Shown here: in pieces, positions 11,601 through 20,070 of the stretch | Numbering within the stretch: position 1 is the stretch's first letter | Layout: every line of letters starts with the position of its first letter | From: JANJTY01 sp038257155 | Lineage (GTDB): Bacteria > Pseudomonadota > Gammaproteobacteria > Xanthomonadales > Xanthomonadaceae | Assembly (NCBI GenBank): GCA_038257155.1 | Contig: JBBSJP010000026.1 | Coordinates: forward strand, 1 to 55,287 | Reading direction: 5' to 3' | Length of the DNA: 55,287 bases | The notes under the pieces: model-generated | Told to the model about the DNA's origin: nothing | What the model saw: the letters and a program-made list of their open reading frames with translations, nothing else | Database searches by the model: none | Translations under genes and position numbers: made by a program

Positions 11601-11772
11601 CGGCCAGCTCGACTTCACCCTGCGTAGCCGACTGCCCTGGGATGGCTGGAGCGCGCGACTGCGCCTGCGCAACCTGCTCGACCCCGAAGTGCTGTTTACC
11701 CAAGGTGGCGAAGCCTACCGGCGTTCCCGCAAGGGTCGCGAGATCGCCATCTCGGTCGAGTGGCGTTACTGA
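8659..11772 (+). CDS. TonB-dependent outer-membrane receptor with tandem N-terminal carboxypeptidase-regulatory-like domains
   Basis: 1037 residues. A signal peptide (cleavage near 'LALA-ADP', about 33) precedes two small beta-sandwich domains of the PEGA or CarboxypepD_reg type (about 38-110 and 140-220; 'GELRGRIVSSEDGKPVVGAR'). A plug domain (about 245-355; 'VRGLGERYSSALLNGAQIPS', 'GEFGGGTIQLRTRG') and a 22-strand-type barrel follow. The chain ends in an aromatic ('ISVEWRY'), the BAM recognition pattern. It should import a ligand using the TonB system encoded upstream. The ligand is unknown; the flanking Pho-box-like sites suggest a phosphorus source. Start at 8659 is chosen for its signal peptide. 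Confidence 0.92.
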   Translation: MSTATKMPIARLKTRALLAASTLALGIGLALAADPAAVSLYVFEENTPLAEAEVEIDGQPQGRTSAEGALLLSIEPGARVLRVLRNGEQLLQLRLDLAENENAEVIATIYPDAAPSVFLESTHRDGGGAMQTEAPVDAGPPGELRGRIVSSEDGKPVVGARVFVSGLPVDIITDAEGSFAATLGSGTYSISVVAASYATQTLDGVEIVAEQTTERPIELTPAGLELPEFVVLEPYVEGSLAAFVEERRTSAAVTDILGAEQISRAGDSDAAGALKRVTGLTLVDGKFVYVRGLGERYSSALLNGAQIPSPDPTRRVIPLDLFPTEILSGIVVQKTYSADMPGEFGGGTIQLRTRGVPDSFLLRTSATIGFGDGTTGDDGLRYDGGGSDWLGYDDGSRDAPPGISTQPRLPTDATELQEVGQALASQGYNVENRKIGPNTGFGIAMGDDFSFAENAWSLGYIAAVRYANSWDSSDEARKTFSLFQGGLLPEQDFQRSKTERAIDVSGFGALGLAIGEHHRVTLTGLQLRQTTDEAQIDEGLTGSGNNDRTTSLEWVENSLSALQLAGEHALPEFGNLGVFWQATNSAASRYSPNAREYRFAFDEQVNDYIFESFNEQRFEQLDDDSRDYRLDLKYPLSLPGGIEAVLQAGAARMQRERDSSIRRFRFSGNRPPGPIFDFEDLLQPVNIGPGGLRLQETTLATDSYTAEQKLNAYYLAFDASWRKFRLNLGMRQEDMFQAVTTLRPFIPNATPEVGLLEESDRLPAGTFTWAYSDAAQLRLAYSKTLSRPDIREQTRANFVDPQLDIRVEGNPDLQQAQIESLDLRWEYYFNPTESVSVALFRKDFTNPIELVSVPASGNLLQIRNADFATNQGIELDGYKSLDLLQGRSWMPGFLSRLPWQDVFIGANYAWIDSEIDLGANQGIQTNATRPLQGQSPYVANLTLAYLHPEGAHEATLLYNVSGARISQVGVSGLPDVYEQPFGQLDFTLRSRLPWDGWSARLRLRNLLDPEVLFTQGGEAYRRSRKGREIAISVEWRY

Positions 11773-11798
11773 AGGCTCTGAAGGAAGTTCCGGGCCGA

Positions 11799-11838
11799 CT
11801 GCAACATTCCGGTAACGCGAAGTCCGCCTGCCTGTAAC
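11799..11838 (+). promoter_or_regulatory. Probable Pho box before the secreted beta-helix gene
   Basis: Heptamers recur on an 11-nt grid: CTGCAAC at 11799-11805, CGGTAAC at 11810-11816, a poor unit at 11821-11827 (AGTCCGC), and CTGTAAC at 11832-11838. The last unit matches those at 3196 and 3207 exactly. A weak -10-like CAAACT is at 11849-11854, at the distance expected in PhoB-dependent promoters. The gene starts at 11912. Confidence 0.6.
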
Positions 11839-11911
11839 ACCGGCGAAGCAAACTCTCGCGGCAAGGCCACCTGTCGGCCCGTCGACTCTCTCCTCAGCTC
11901 AAGGTGTTTTC

Positions 11912-13606
11912 ATGAAGCGTATGCGCAAGACCCTGCTCGCCAGCTGCATCGCCGCGGCCAGCTGCTCGGCTGTCAGTGCCGCCCACATCAACGAGTCGTT
12001 CGACGGCGCATGGGTCGACACATCGACCCTGGGTGCCCGCAAGGGCCTGCTGCTCGACTACATCCCGGGTCCGGGCATCCTGTTCTTCGCCATGTTCAGC
12101 TACAACGACGAAGGCGAGCAGCTGTGGGTGCAGAACTCATTTGCGGTGCAGAACGGGGTTACCGAATACACGATCAATGCCGTGGCCCTGACCGGCGGCG
12201 AGTCAGCTGCGGCAGGCACGCCGGTTGAACAGATCGTCGGCAGCATCAACTTCAACTTCACTTGCGGCGCAGTCGTTGCTGACTTCACTCCGGCCGACGG
12301 CCAGCCGCTGACTGGCGCGAACTTCAACTTCACCCGTCCGATCGACGCGCTCACCACGCAGGACTGCAACTCGCCGGTCGCCACTTGCCCCACTGGCACC
12401 ACCTCGACCGAGGAAGGCTGCCAGCTTCCCAGCGACATCGAGGGCGAGTTGATGCTGCCGGCCGGCCGAAAGTACATCGTGCTCGGCCAGGTTACCGTCG
12501 AAGACGGCGGCGCGTTGACCATCGCCCCGGGCGTGACCGTGCAGGGCTCGGCGGACAATGCCCAGCCCAACTTCATCGCAGTGAAGCAGGGTGGACGCCT
12601 CTATGCTGAGGGCACCGCAAACCAGCCGATCACCTTCACCGGTCCGGAAGCGACGCCTGGCTCATGGGCCGGCGTGGTCATCGCTGGCCGTTCCGACTGC
12701 AACGACGCGCCTGGCGTCGATGGCGGCTGCCAGTTCGAGGCAGTGCCGGAGATCGTTTACGGTGGCGACGAGCCGGACGACAGCTCGGGCCGCCTGCGCT
12801 ATGTGCGCGTTCTTTGGGCCGGCCAGTCGATTTCGCAGGATGAGGAGCTCAATGCGCTGACCTTGCTCGGCGTCGGCCGCGGAACGGTCATGGAGTACGT
12901 GCAGGTCGACGGTGGTCTCGACGACGGTTTCGAGTTCTTTGGTGGCACGGTCGATGGGCGCTACCTGGTCTGCTCCAACATGGGTGACGATTGCTTCGAC
13001 TTCGACCAGGGCTATACCGGTCGCCTGCAGTTCGCACTGGGCTGGCAGGGCAGCAACCCCGACGCAGGCTCGGATTCCAACGGAATCGAGTCCGACAACG
13101 ACAATCCCGCCAGCGACGCGCTGCCGCGTACGACGCCGAATATTTCCAATCTGAGCCTGATCGGCAACCTGGAGACTGGTAACGAAGGCATCCGCGTTCG
13201 CCGCGGTTCCGGCGCCAACTACTGGAACGTGGTTGTACACAACTTCCGCGACCGCTGCGTCAATCTGATCAATGCGCAGACCTATGCCTTGGCCACCAGC
13301 ACCGCCCAGAGCAACCAGCTTGGAATGCGCAATTCCTGGGTTGGTACCTGCGGTGGAGGTCAGTTCGATGACAATTCAGCCGAGGCCTATGCGGTCAGCG
13401 CCTGGTACGCAGCCGGCACCGGCAATGGTGCGGGTGATCCGATGCTGAAGCCCGGTGGCTTCCAGCCGGCGATGGGCTCGCCGCTGATGAGCGGTGGCCA
13501 AGCGCCGGACAACGTCTTCTTCCGTCCTGCTACCTACCGCGGCGCTTTCGCTGGCCCGAACGACAACTGGGCGGCTGGCTGGACGGTGCGCATCCCCAGC
13601 CCGTAA
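11912..13606 (+). CDS. Secreted right-handed beta-helix-like protein, probable receptor partner
   Basis: 564 residues with a signal peptide ending near 'SAVSA-AH' (about residue 24) and no lipobox. Residues 25-150 form a small unknown domain with paired cysteines. From about 180 on, 'GQVTVEDGGALTIAPGVTVQ', 'GGRLYAEGTANQPITFTG' and 'GSWAGVVIAG' match the repeats of parallel beta-helix proteins often found beside TonB-dependent receptors and sometimes misnamed multidrug transporters. Acidic Asp-rich turns ('PDAGSDSNGIESDNDNPASD') may bind metal. The Pho-box-like site upstream and the receptor just before suggest a surface or periplasmic role in phosphorus capture; that is inference. Confidence 0.72.
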   Translation: MKRMRKTLLASCIAAASCSAVSAAHINESFDGAWVDTSTLGARKGLLLDYIPGPGILFFAMFSYNDEGEQLWVQNSFAVQNGVTEYTINAVALTGGESAAAGTPVEQIVGSINFNFTCGAVVADFTPADGQPLTGANFNFTRPIDALTTQDCNSPVATCPTGTTSTEEGCQLPSDIEGELMLPAGRKYIVLGQVTVEDGGALTIAPGVTVQGSADNAQPNFIAVKQGGRLYAEGTANQPITFTGPEATPGSWAGVVIAGRSDCNDAPGVDGGCQFEAVPEIVYGGDEPDDSSGRLRYVRVLWAGQSISQDEELNALTLLGVGRGTVMEYVQVDGGLDDGFEFFGGTVDGRYLVCSNMGDDCFDFDQGYTGRLQFALGWQGSNPDAGSDSNGIESDNDNPASDALPRTTPNISNLSLIGNLETGNEGIRVRRGSGANYWNVVVHNFRDRCVNLINAQTYALATSTAQSNQLGMRNSWVGTCGGGQFDDNSAEAYAVSAWYAAGTGNGAGDPMLKPGGFQPAMGSPLMSGGQAPDNVFFRPATYRGAFAGPNDNWAAGWTVRIPSP

Positions 13607-13643
13607 GGCAGTCGGCGAGACCCGCCAGTCACAGCAAACCAGG

Positions 13644-13666
13644 ACGGGCCGGCATTGCCGGCCCGT
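13644..13666 (+). terminator. Rho-independent terminator
   Basis: A perfect 10-bp stem (ACGGGCCGGC at 13644-13653, GCCGGCCCGT at 13657-13666) with a 3-nt loop is followed by TCTCTTTTGTT. It closes the secreted protein gene. Confidence 0.85.
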
Positions 13667-13727
13667 TCTCTTTTGTTGTGCGGGACGATGGAAAGCCAGG
13701 CTGAACTCAACCGACGATGGTTCTGCC

Positions 13728-14837
13728 TCAGCCTTGCGCAAGCAGGCCCTCAAATCCAGCCAGCACCTCGGCCCCATTGCTGGCCAGCTCGCCGCTGCTG
13801 CCGAACTTGCGCCGCAGGCGGTCGGCCAGTGCGCGAACCTGCGGGGCATTGTTGGCCTTGGCGGCGGCGAAGGTTCGCTCGCCGACCTCGGAACAGAAGC
13901 GGTGGAGCTCAAAGAAATAACGTTCCTGGCCATTGCTGAGGAAGCGCAGGCAAGGTTCGGCGGACGCCTGATCATCCAGGTCGCGCCCTGCCAGCTTCTC
14001 GCGTTCACGGCACAGGCGCAGGGCGCTTTCGCCAAGCTGGGGGATGGGTTCGGCCACATTGGCCGTGTCCAGATCCGAGGCGATCAGGGCCAGCTGCTGG
14101 GCGGCGACGATTCCGGCATCGGCGCGCCAACCCGGGCAGACGCGGTCCAGCTCGGCCGCGAGTTTGGGTGCCAGGGCGCCGCCGGTGGCTACGACTTCAG
14201 CGGGGTTGAACGGTGCCGGTCGAGCATCGAAGGTAGAGCCTGCAATGCACAACTCCAGCTTCAGATACAGCGCGCGGTCTGCGTCGCGGCTGTAGCCACA
14301 GGCGTCCAGGATGCGCTGGGTTTCCATCACGCTGGCGGCTTCGTTGTTGCCGACCGGAAAGGCGTAATCGGCTGTCTCGCGCTGGCGCAGGTCGTGACAG
14401 ACGGAGAACAGGGACAGCGCGATCCAGTCGCCCAGCGGCAGGGCGTCGAGTCCGACGCACTGGATCACGCGCTCGAGGCGTCCGCCGAGAATCTCGAGCG
14501 CGTGTTCTTCGTTGTGATAATGGTGGAAGTCGTCGCCCCAGCTGCCGTGACGTGCGCCGAAACGCGCCAGGCCCAGCACAATGGCATCCTCGCAGCGGCC
14601 GATCTCGGCCGTACAGGCGGGGCCAAAAGTGTCCAGAAACCGGCTGCGGCGCTGGCCAAGCAGCTGCATCGCGACCGGGTGACGCTGCGACACCAGTTCG
14701 CGCGCCTGCGCTGGCCCGGGCAGGGCCAGTTCGATCGCATCCGGCGGGAACCCCCTGTCCAGTCCCAGTGCCACCGTGACCCTCCCCAGGTCGACGCTCC
14801 TGCCGAAGTATACGTTCGCTTCACCCACCGCGGGCAA
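13728..14837 (-). CDS. HD-domain metal-dependent phosphohydrolase-like protein
   Basis: 369 residues, cytoplasmic, no signal peptide. 'HYHNEEH' (106-112) and 'SVCHDL' (145-150) resemble the first His and the His-Asp pair of HD-domain enzymes, which hydrolyse nucleotide-type phosphates. The C-terminal third is helical and unassigned. The gene is divergent from pepN with 53 nt between starts, so they share an upstream region. The exact start is uncertain because the first 50 residues are poorly conserved in appearance; a Met at residue 57 is an alternative. Substrate unknown. Confidence 0.7.
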   Translation of the reverse strand: MPAVGEANVYFGRSVDLGRVTVALGLDRGFPPDAIELALPGPAQARELVSQRHPVAMQLLGQRRSRFLDTFGPACTAEIGRCEDAIVLGLARFGARHGSWGDDFHHYHNEEHALEILGGRLERVIQCVGLDALPLGDWIALSLFSVCHDLRQRETADYAFPVGNNEAASVMETQRILDACGYSRDADRALYLKLELCIAGSTFDARPAPFNPAEVVATGGALAPKLAAELDRVCPGWRADAGIVAAQQLALIASDLDTANVAEPIPQLGESALRLCREREKLAGRDLDDQASAEPCLRFLSNGQERYFFELHRFCSEVGERTFAAAKANNAPQVRALADRLRRKFGSSGELASNGAEVLAGFEGLLAQG

Positions 14838-14890
14838 GCGCTGCGTGTCCTGGGCGGGCTACACTCGCGCGCCGTGGCCGGGAGCAAGAC

Positions 14891-17476
14891 GTGCAGAGCA
14901 GCAGTTCAGCAAGCATCCGATTGAGCGACTACCATGCGCCCGCATGGCATGTGCGGCGTGTCGATCTGAGCTTCGACCTGGCGCGCGACGCAACCGAAGT
15001 CGACTGCGTGCTGGAGCTTGAGCCGGATCCGGCGCAGGCCCTGATGCCGATTCAGCTTCATGGCGAAGCCTTGCAACTGCTGCAGATCGAGCTCGATGGC
15101 GTGGCCCTCGATCCCACGCGATTCCAGCACGATGCCCACGGCCTGCGCATCGACGGCGTCAGTACTCGCTGCCGTCTGCGGACCCGGGTGCGCATCCACC
15201 CGGCGCAGAACACTCGCCTCGAAGGCCTTTATGCCAGCGACACGACCCTGCTGACGCAGTGCGAAGCCGAGGGCTTCCGCCGCATCACCTTCTTTGTTGA
15301 TCGACCCGACGTGATGGCCTTGTGGCGCACCACCCTGCGTGCCGACAAACGCAGTTTTCCGGTGTTGCTCGGCAACGGCAATCCAGTGGCGTCGGGCGAA
15401 CTGCCCGACGGCCGCCACTACGCCAGCTGGGATGATCCACACCCCAAGCCGGCCTATCTGTTCGCGCTGGTAGCTGGCGATCTGGGCTGCGTTTCGCGCG
15501 ATCTGGTGGCGATGGACGGGCGCCGCGTGCGGCTCAACATCTGGGCTGCGCATGCCGATGTACCGCGCTGCAGCTTCGCCCTGGATGCCACCGAGCGCGC
15601 GCTGCGCTGGGACGAGGCGCGCTTTGGACGCTGTTATGACCTCGACGTGTTCAACGTGGTCGCGGCGCAGGACTTCACCATGGGCGCGATGGAGAACAAG
15701 GGACTCAACATCTTCAACGCGCGCTACATCCTGGCCGATGCCGCGACGGCCACCGATGCAGACTTCATGGCGATCGAGTCGGTGATTGGGCACGAGTACT
15801 TCCACAACTGGTCGGGCAATCGCGTCACCCTGCGCGACTGGTTCCAGCTTTCGCTGAAGGAAGGCCTGACGGTGTTTCGTGACCAGGAGTTTTCCGCCGA
15901 CCTGCACTCGCGCAGCGTCAAGCGGATCGAAGACGTGCGCATGCTGCGCAGCCGCCAGTTTGCCGAGGATGCCGGCCCGCTGGCGCATCCGGTGCGCCCG
16001 GCCGAGTATCGCGAGATCAACAATTTCTACACGGCCACGGTTTACGAGAAGGGCGCCGAGATCGTACGGATGCTGCACACCCTGCTTGGCGAAACCCGCT
16101 TTCGCGCCGGCATGGACCGCTACTTCGCCGCCAATGACGGACGCGCCGCGACGGTGGAGGACTTTCTCGCCGCGCACGAGGAGGCTTCGGGACGTGACCT
16201 CAGCCAGTTCGCGCGCTGGTATGCGCAGGCCGGCACCCCGCAAGTCACGGTGACCGGGAAGTTCGATCCTGCTCGGCGCCAGTATGTACTCGACATTGCC
16301 CAGGCGCTGCCCGGCAACATGGCGGCGGAGGCCCTGCATATTCCGCTGCGCTACTGCCTGTTCGATGCACAGGGCCTCGCACTGGCGCAGCGCCCGCAAG
16401 GCGGGCAGGTCGAAGGCCTGCTTGAGCTCACCGCCGGTCAGCAGCAGTTCGTGTTCGATGGCATCGACAGCGAGCCCCTGCCCAGCTTCAATCAAGGTTT
16501 CGGGGCGCCGATCCGGCTGCGATTTGATTATCGCCCTGATCAGCTCGCCCGCCTGGCGCAGTGCGAGAGCGACGGCTTCAATCGCTGGGAGGCCATGCAG
16601 CGCCTGGCGATGCTGGCCCTCCTGCAACATAGCGAAGCCGCCCGCGACGCGCTCTGCGATGCGCAGTCCGCCTTGCTGCAGAGCGAGGTCGCGGATGCCG
16701 CGCTGGTGGCCGAATGCCTGGAACTGCCCGATTTCGAAACACTCGCCGGCGAACAGGCGCGCATCGATGTCGACGGCCTGTTCGCCGCGCGCGAGGACCT
16801 GCTCGACTTCCTCGCCGAGAGCCTGGCCGATGCGCTGGACACGCGCTTTCATTCCCTGGCCAATGCGGCGCAGGGCGGCATGCTCGCATCAGCGATCGCC
16901 GCACGCCGACTGCGAAATGCCTGCCTGGTCCAGCTCACCCGGCTCGACCCCGAGGCCAGACTGGCCACCCGCCAGTTTGAATCCGCGAGCCAGATGAGCG
17001 ATGCAATCGCCGCGCTGCGTTGTCTGGTGCACTTCGACGCGCCAGCGGCTGACGATGCGCTGGAACAGTTTCGCAGGCGTCATGCAGCAGATCCCCTGGT
17101 GACCGACAAGTGGATCGCGGTGTTGGCGACGCGTCCGCATCCCGAAACCCTCGACAACGTGCGCGGCTTGCTTGCGTCTGGGCATTGGAAACCGGCAAAC
17201 CCCAATCGCGTGCGCGCCCTGCTCGGCAGCCTGGCGCGTTCCAATCCCCTCGCCTTCCATCGCAGTGAAGGCGCCGGCTACGCGCTGATCGGGGAACAGA
17301 TCGTCGCGCTCGACGCGATCAATCCACAGGTCGCCGCGCGCCTGCTGACGGCTTTCGAAAGCTGGCGACGGCTGGATGACGAGCGTCGGGCGGCCATCGG
17401 CGACGTGCTGCATGGCATGCAAGCGCGGCTCAACTCGCCGGACTGCCGGGACTTGCTGCAGCGCCTGCTGGGCTGA
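14891..17476 (+). CDS. pepN: Aminopeptidase N (M1 family)
   Basis: 861 residues, a cytoplasmic zinc aminopeptidase that removes N-terminal residues from peptides. The substrate-binding GAMEN motif is in 'MGAMENKGLNIF' and the zinc site in 'VIGHEYFHNW' followed by the downstream Glu in 'LKEGLTVFRDQEF' (HEXXH-x18-E). The C-terminal half is the long helical domain of E. coli PepN-type enzymes; length is close to the usual 870. It begins with GTG at 14891, supported by GGAG at 14881-14884. Confidence 0.97.
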   Translation: MQSSSSASIRLSDYHAPAWHVRRVDLSFDLARDATEVDCVLELEPDPAQALMPIQLHGEALQLLQIELDGVALDPTRFQHDAHGLRIDGVSTRCRLRTRVRIHPAQNTRLEGLYASDTTLLTQCEAEGFRRITFFVDRPDVMALWRTTLRADKRSFPVLLGNGNPVASGELPDGRHYASWDDPHPKPAYLFALVAGDLGCVSRDLVAMDGRRVRLNIWAAHADVPRCSFALDATERALRWDEARFGRCYDLDVFNVVAAQDFTMGAMENKGLNIFNARYILADAATATDADFMAIESVIGHEYFHNWSGNRVTLRDWFQLSLKEGLTVFRDQEFSADLHSRSVKRIEDVRMLRSRQFAEDAGPLAHPVRPAEYREINNFYTATVYEKGAEIVRMLHTLLGETRFRAGMDRYFAANDGRAATVEDFLAAHEEASGRDLSQFARWYAQAGTPQVTVTGKFDPARRQYVLDIAQALPGNMAAEALHIPLRYCLFDAQGLALAQRPQGGQVEGLLELTAGQQQFVFDGIDSEPLPSFNQGFGAPIRLRFDYRPDQLARLAQCESDGFNRWEAMQRLAMLALLQHSEAARDALCDAQSALLQSEVADAALVAECLELPDFETLAGEQARIDVDGLFAAREDLLDFLAESLADALDTRFHSLANAAQGGMLASAIAARRLRNACLVQLTRLDPEARLATRQFESASQMSDAIAALRCLVHFDAPAADDALEQFRRRHAADPLVTDKWIAVLATRPHPETLDNVRGLLASGHWKPANPNRVRALLGSLARSNPLAFHRSEGAGYALIGEQIVALDAINPQVAARLLTAFESWRRLDDERRAAIGDVLHGMQARLNSPDCRDLLQRLLG

Positions 17477-17517
17477 GCGTCCGGCACGGAAGCGGCACCG
17501 ATGTGAGCCGTCGCAGC

Positions 17518-17535
17518 GGCGGGTCAAGACCCGCC
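17518..17535. repeat. Small palindrome GGCGGGTC/GACCCGCC
   Basis: An 8-bp inverted repeat with a 2-nt loop, followed by CTAC. A second copy with loop TC is at 39342-39359 after the diguanylate cyclase gene. It could act as a bidirectional transcription or mRNA end structure after pepN, though no T-run follows. Confidence 0.6.
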
Positions 17536-17710
17536 CTACAAGGCAGTCTCGCGACAACACAGCAGCCAGCGCGCAACCGCTTGAAGGGCGCATCTTGATG
17601 CGCCGCTGCGGGATGCGTGGCGCAGGCTCGCCTGTCCGGGGGAGCACATACGCCCAGACACTCGTGCAGCAAGATTGCCGGCGGCTCAGGCCGCGGGCGC
17701 TATGCTCTGA

Positions 17711-17745
17711 CCTGAGCCCTGAGCCCTGAGCCCTGAGCCCTGACG
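17711..17745. repeat. Heptanucleotide tandem repeat CCTGAGC x4 plus one variant
   Basis: Four exact copies of CCTGAGC (17711-17738) and one variant CCTGACG (17739-17745) lie 28 nt before the ABC exporter start. Such a short-unit repeat can change copy number by slippage, though here it is outside the frame. The rest of 17477-17773 holds only small palindromes. Confidence 0.85.
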
Positions 17746-17773
17746 CACGGACCCACTGAGCCCCAACCCAGCC

Positions 17774-19663
17774 ATGCCCAAGCAGCGCGCCGCACCCGAT
17801 CGCGACTCGGGCGCCACCGACAAGGTCAAGCAGCGCAGCCTGCGCGAGCGCTTCGGGGCGCTCCGCAACCTGCGGCCCTTCCTGAAGCTGGTGTGGCAGA
17901 CCAGCCCGTCGCTGACCCTCACCAGCATCAGCCTGCGGGTGCTGCGCGCCGTGCTGCCGGTGGTGATGCTGTATGTCGGCAAGCTGATCATCGACGAGGC
18001 GCTGCGCCTGGTCGGGCTGGCCGGCACTCCGGACGGACTAATGGCGTGGTGGGACAGCGGCCTGCTGGATCCACTGTTCTGGTTGCTGATGCTGGAGTTT
18101 GGTCTGGCGGTGTTGTCGGACGTGCTGGGACGCCTGGTGTCGCTGACCGACTCGCTGCTCACCGAACTGTTCACCAATGCCACCAGCATTCGGCTGATGC
18201 AGCACGCCGCGACCCTTGATCTGGAGGATTTCGAGGATCCCGACCTGCAGGACCGGCTCGATCGCGCGCGGCGCCAGACCATGGGACGCATGACCCTGAT
18301 GAGCCAGTTGTTCGGCCAGGCCCAGGATGTGCTCACCGTCATCACCTTCGCGGCCGGCCTGGTGGTTTACGCGCCCTGGCTGATCGTGCTGCTGCTGATC
18401 GCCCTGGTGCCCGCTTTCATTGGCGAGGCGCACTTCAGCGCGTTGAACTATTCACTCAACTTCCAGTGGACGCCCGAGCGCCGCCAGCTGGAATACCTGC
18501 GCCAGACCGGTGCCAGCGTGGAAACCGCCAAGGAGGTGAAAATCTTTGGCCTGCATGCCTTTCTGGTGGAGCGCTACCGCCTGCTGGCCGAGCGCTTCTA
18601 TCGTGCCAACCGCAAGCTGGCGATCAGCCGCGCGGCCTGGGGCGGCTTCCTCACCATGCTGGGCACCGGTGGCTACTACGTCGCCTATGCCTACATCGCC
18701 TGGCGCACGGTGACCGGCGAATTCAGCATCGGTGATCTGACTTTTCTGGCCGGCAGTTTCCGTCGCCTGCGCAACCTGCTCGAAGGCCTGTTGATCGGTT
18801 TCACCCAGGTCGCCGGCCAGGCACTGTTCCTCGACGACCTGTTTTCGTTTTTCGAGATCCAGCCGGAGATCCGTTCGCCCGCCAATCCCAAACCGTTCCC
18901 GAAGCCGATCCGGCAGGGCTTCGTGTTCGAGAACGTCGGCTTCCGCTATCCCAATGCCGAGCGCTGGGCGGTACGTGGCCTGAGCTTCGAGCTGCGCGCC
19001 GGCGAAGTGCTGGCCCTGGTTGGCGAGAACGGTGCCGGCAAGACCACCCTGGTCAAGCTGCTGGCACGGCTCTACGAGCCCGACGAGGGCCGCATCCTGC
19101 TCGACGGCGTCGACATTCGCGAGCTCGATGTCGACGCCCTGCGCGCCAACGTCGGGGTGATCTTCCAGGACTTCGTGCGCTACAACCTGAGTGCGGCGGA
19201 GAACATCGCGGTCGGCCAGATCGACGCGCGCGACGACCGCGTCCGCATCGAGGAAGCAGCGCGGCGCGGCATGGCCGATGAAGTGATCTCGCGCCTGCCC
19301 AAGGGCTATGACCAGATGATCGGACGCCGCTTCAAGAGCGGTGTCGACCTGTCCGGCGGCGAGTGGCAGAAGATCGCCATCGCGCGGGCCTACATGCGAG
19401 ACGCGCAGCTGCTGATCCTCGACGAGCCAACCGCGGCGCTGGATGCGCGCTCGGAATTCGAGGTGTTCCAGCGCTTCAAGGAACTCTCCGACCGGCGCAC
19501 CGCGGTGCTGATCTCGCACCGCTTCTCCAGCGTGCGCATGGCCGACCGCATCCTGGTGCTGGAGCAGGGCCGGCTGGAGGCCAGCGGCACGCACGAGGAG
19601 TTGCTGGCCGCCGGTGGGAGGTATGCGGAGCTGTTCGAATTGCAGGCCGCAGGATACCGCTGA
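17774..19663 (+). CDS. ABC exporter, fused permease and ATPase half-transporter
   Basis: 629 residues. An unusual charged N-terminus (about 1-45) leads to a six-helix transmembrane domain (about 50-345) and a nucleotide-binding domain: Walker A 'GENGAGKTT' near 417-425, signature 'LSGGEWQK' near 525, Walker B 'LLILDEPTAALD' near 545 and the H-loop 'VLISHRF'. It should work as a homodimer exporting an unknown substrate. It is monocistronic here, with no partner to suggest a substrate. The Trp after the signature glycines (LSGGEWQ) is also seen in other exporter subfamilies. Confidence 0.93.
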   Translation: MPKQRAAPDRDSGATDKVKQRSLRERFGALRNLRPFLKLVWQTSPSLTLTSISLRVLRAVLPVVMLYVGKLIIDEALRLVGLAGTPDGLMAWWDSGLLDPLFWLLMLEFGLAVLSDVLGRLVSLTDSLLTELFTNATSIRLMQHAATLDLEDFEDPDLQDRLDRARRQTMGRMTLMSQLFGQAQDVLTVITFAAGLVVYAPWLIVLLLIALVPAFIGEAHFSALNYSLNFQWTPERRQLEYLRQTGASVETAKEVKIFGLHAFLVERYRLLAERFYRANRKLAISRAAWGGFLTMLGTGGYYVAYAYIAWRTVTGEFSIGDLTFLAGSFRRLRNLLEGLLIGFTQVAGQALFLDDLFSFFEIQPEIRSPANPKPFPKPIRQGFVFENVGFRYPNAERWAVRGLSFELRAGEVLALVGENGAGKTTLVKLLARLYEPDEGRILLDGVDIRELDVDALRANVGVIFQDFVRYNLSAAENIAVGQIDARDDRVRIEEAARRGMADEVISRLPKGYDQMIGRRFKSGVDLSGGEWQKIAIARAYMRDAQLLILDEPTAALDARSEFEVFQRFKELSDRRTAVLISHRFSSVRMADRILVLEQGRLEASGTHEELLAAGGRYAELFELQAAGYR

Positions 19664-20070
19664 GCGAGGCGCGTCGTAGGCGCCATTGGGGCAGGGTTTG
19701 ATCTGAATGCGACTGCGGCGAACTCGATGTCGGCACAGGGGTGCCGACCTACGGCGGCGCAAGCTTTGTAGGGCGGCATCCCATGCCGCCATCGCGGCTG
19801 CATCAACGAATTCATCGCTTGCCGGTCTGGCGCAATCAAAACGGAGCCATGTCCGCATGTCGTTCTGGTCGCCGTTTCGCGTACTCAAGGCCACAGCCTC
19901 GCGGGGGAGCAGGGATCGATGAGTGCGCAATTACCAACGGGGTGGATGAACGCGCGAGCTGTTCGCGCTGGGTTGCGACGCTGGCGGAAGCCGCGGCGCA
20001 GGTCGCTGCATGGGCAACCGCGGCACGCTTTCGCGCGGCTGGATCAGCCGCTCCGCGGGGGCACTGCGGC
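19664..20070. repeat. Gene-free region with small palindromes
   Basis: The gap holds hairpins such as TGTCGGCAC...GTGCCGACCTAC (about 19729-19752) and GTAGGGCGGCATCCCATGCCGCC (about 19769-19791), of the same style as the other intergenic repeats. A long plus-strand frame covers it, but its translation looks non-coding before 20071. I see no gene. Confidence 0.55.

Noticed and set aside
14906..16852. 648-aa minus-strand frame opposite pepN
   Set aside because: Shadow of pepN caused by high GC; pepN motifs are clear on the other strand.
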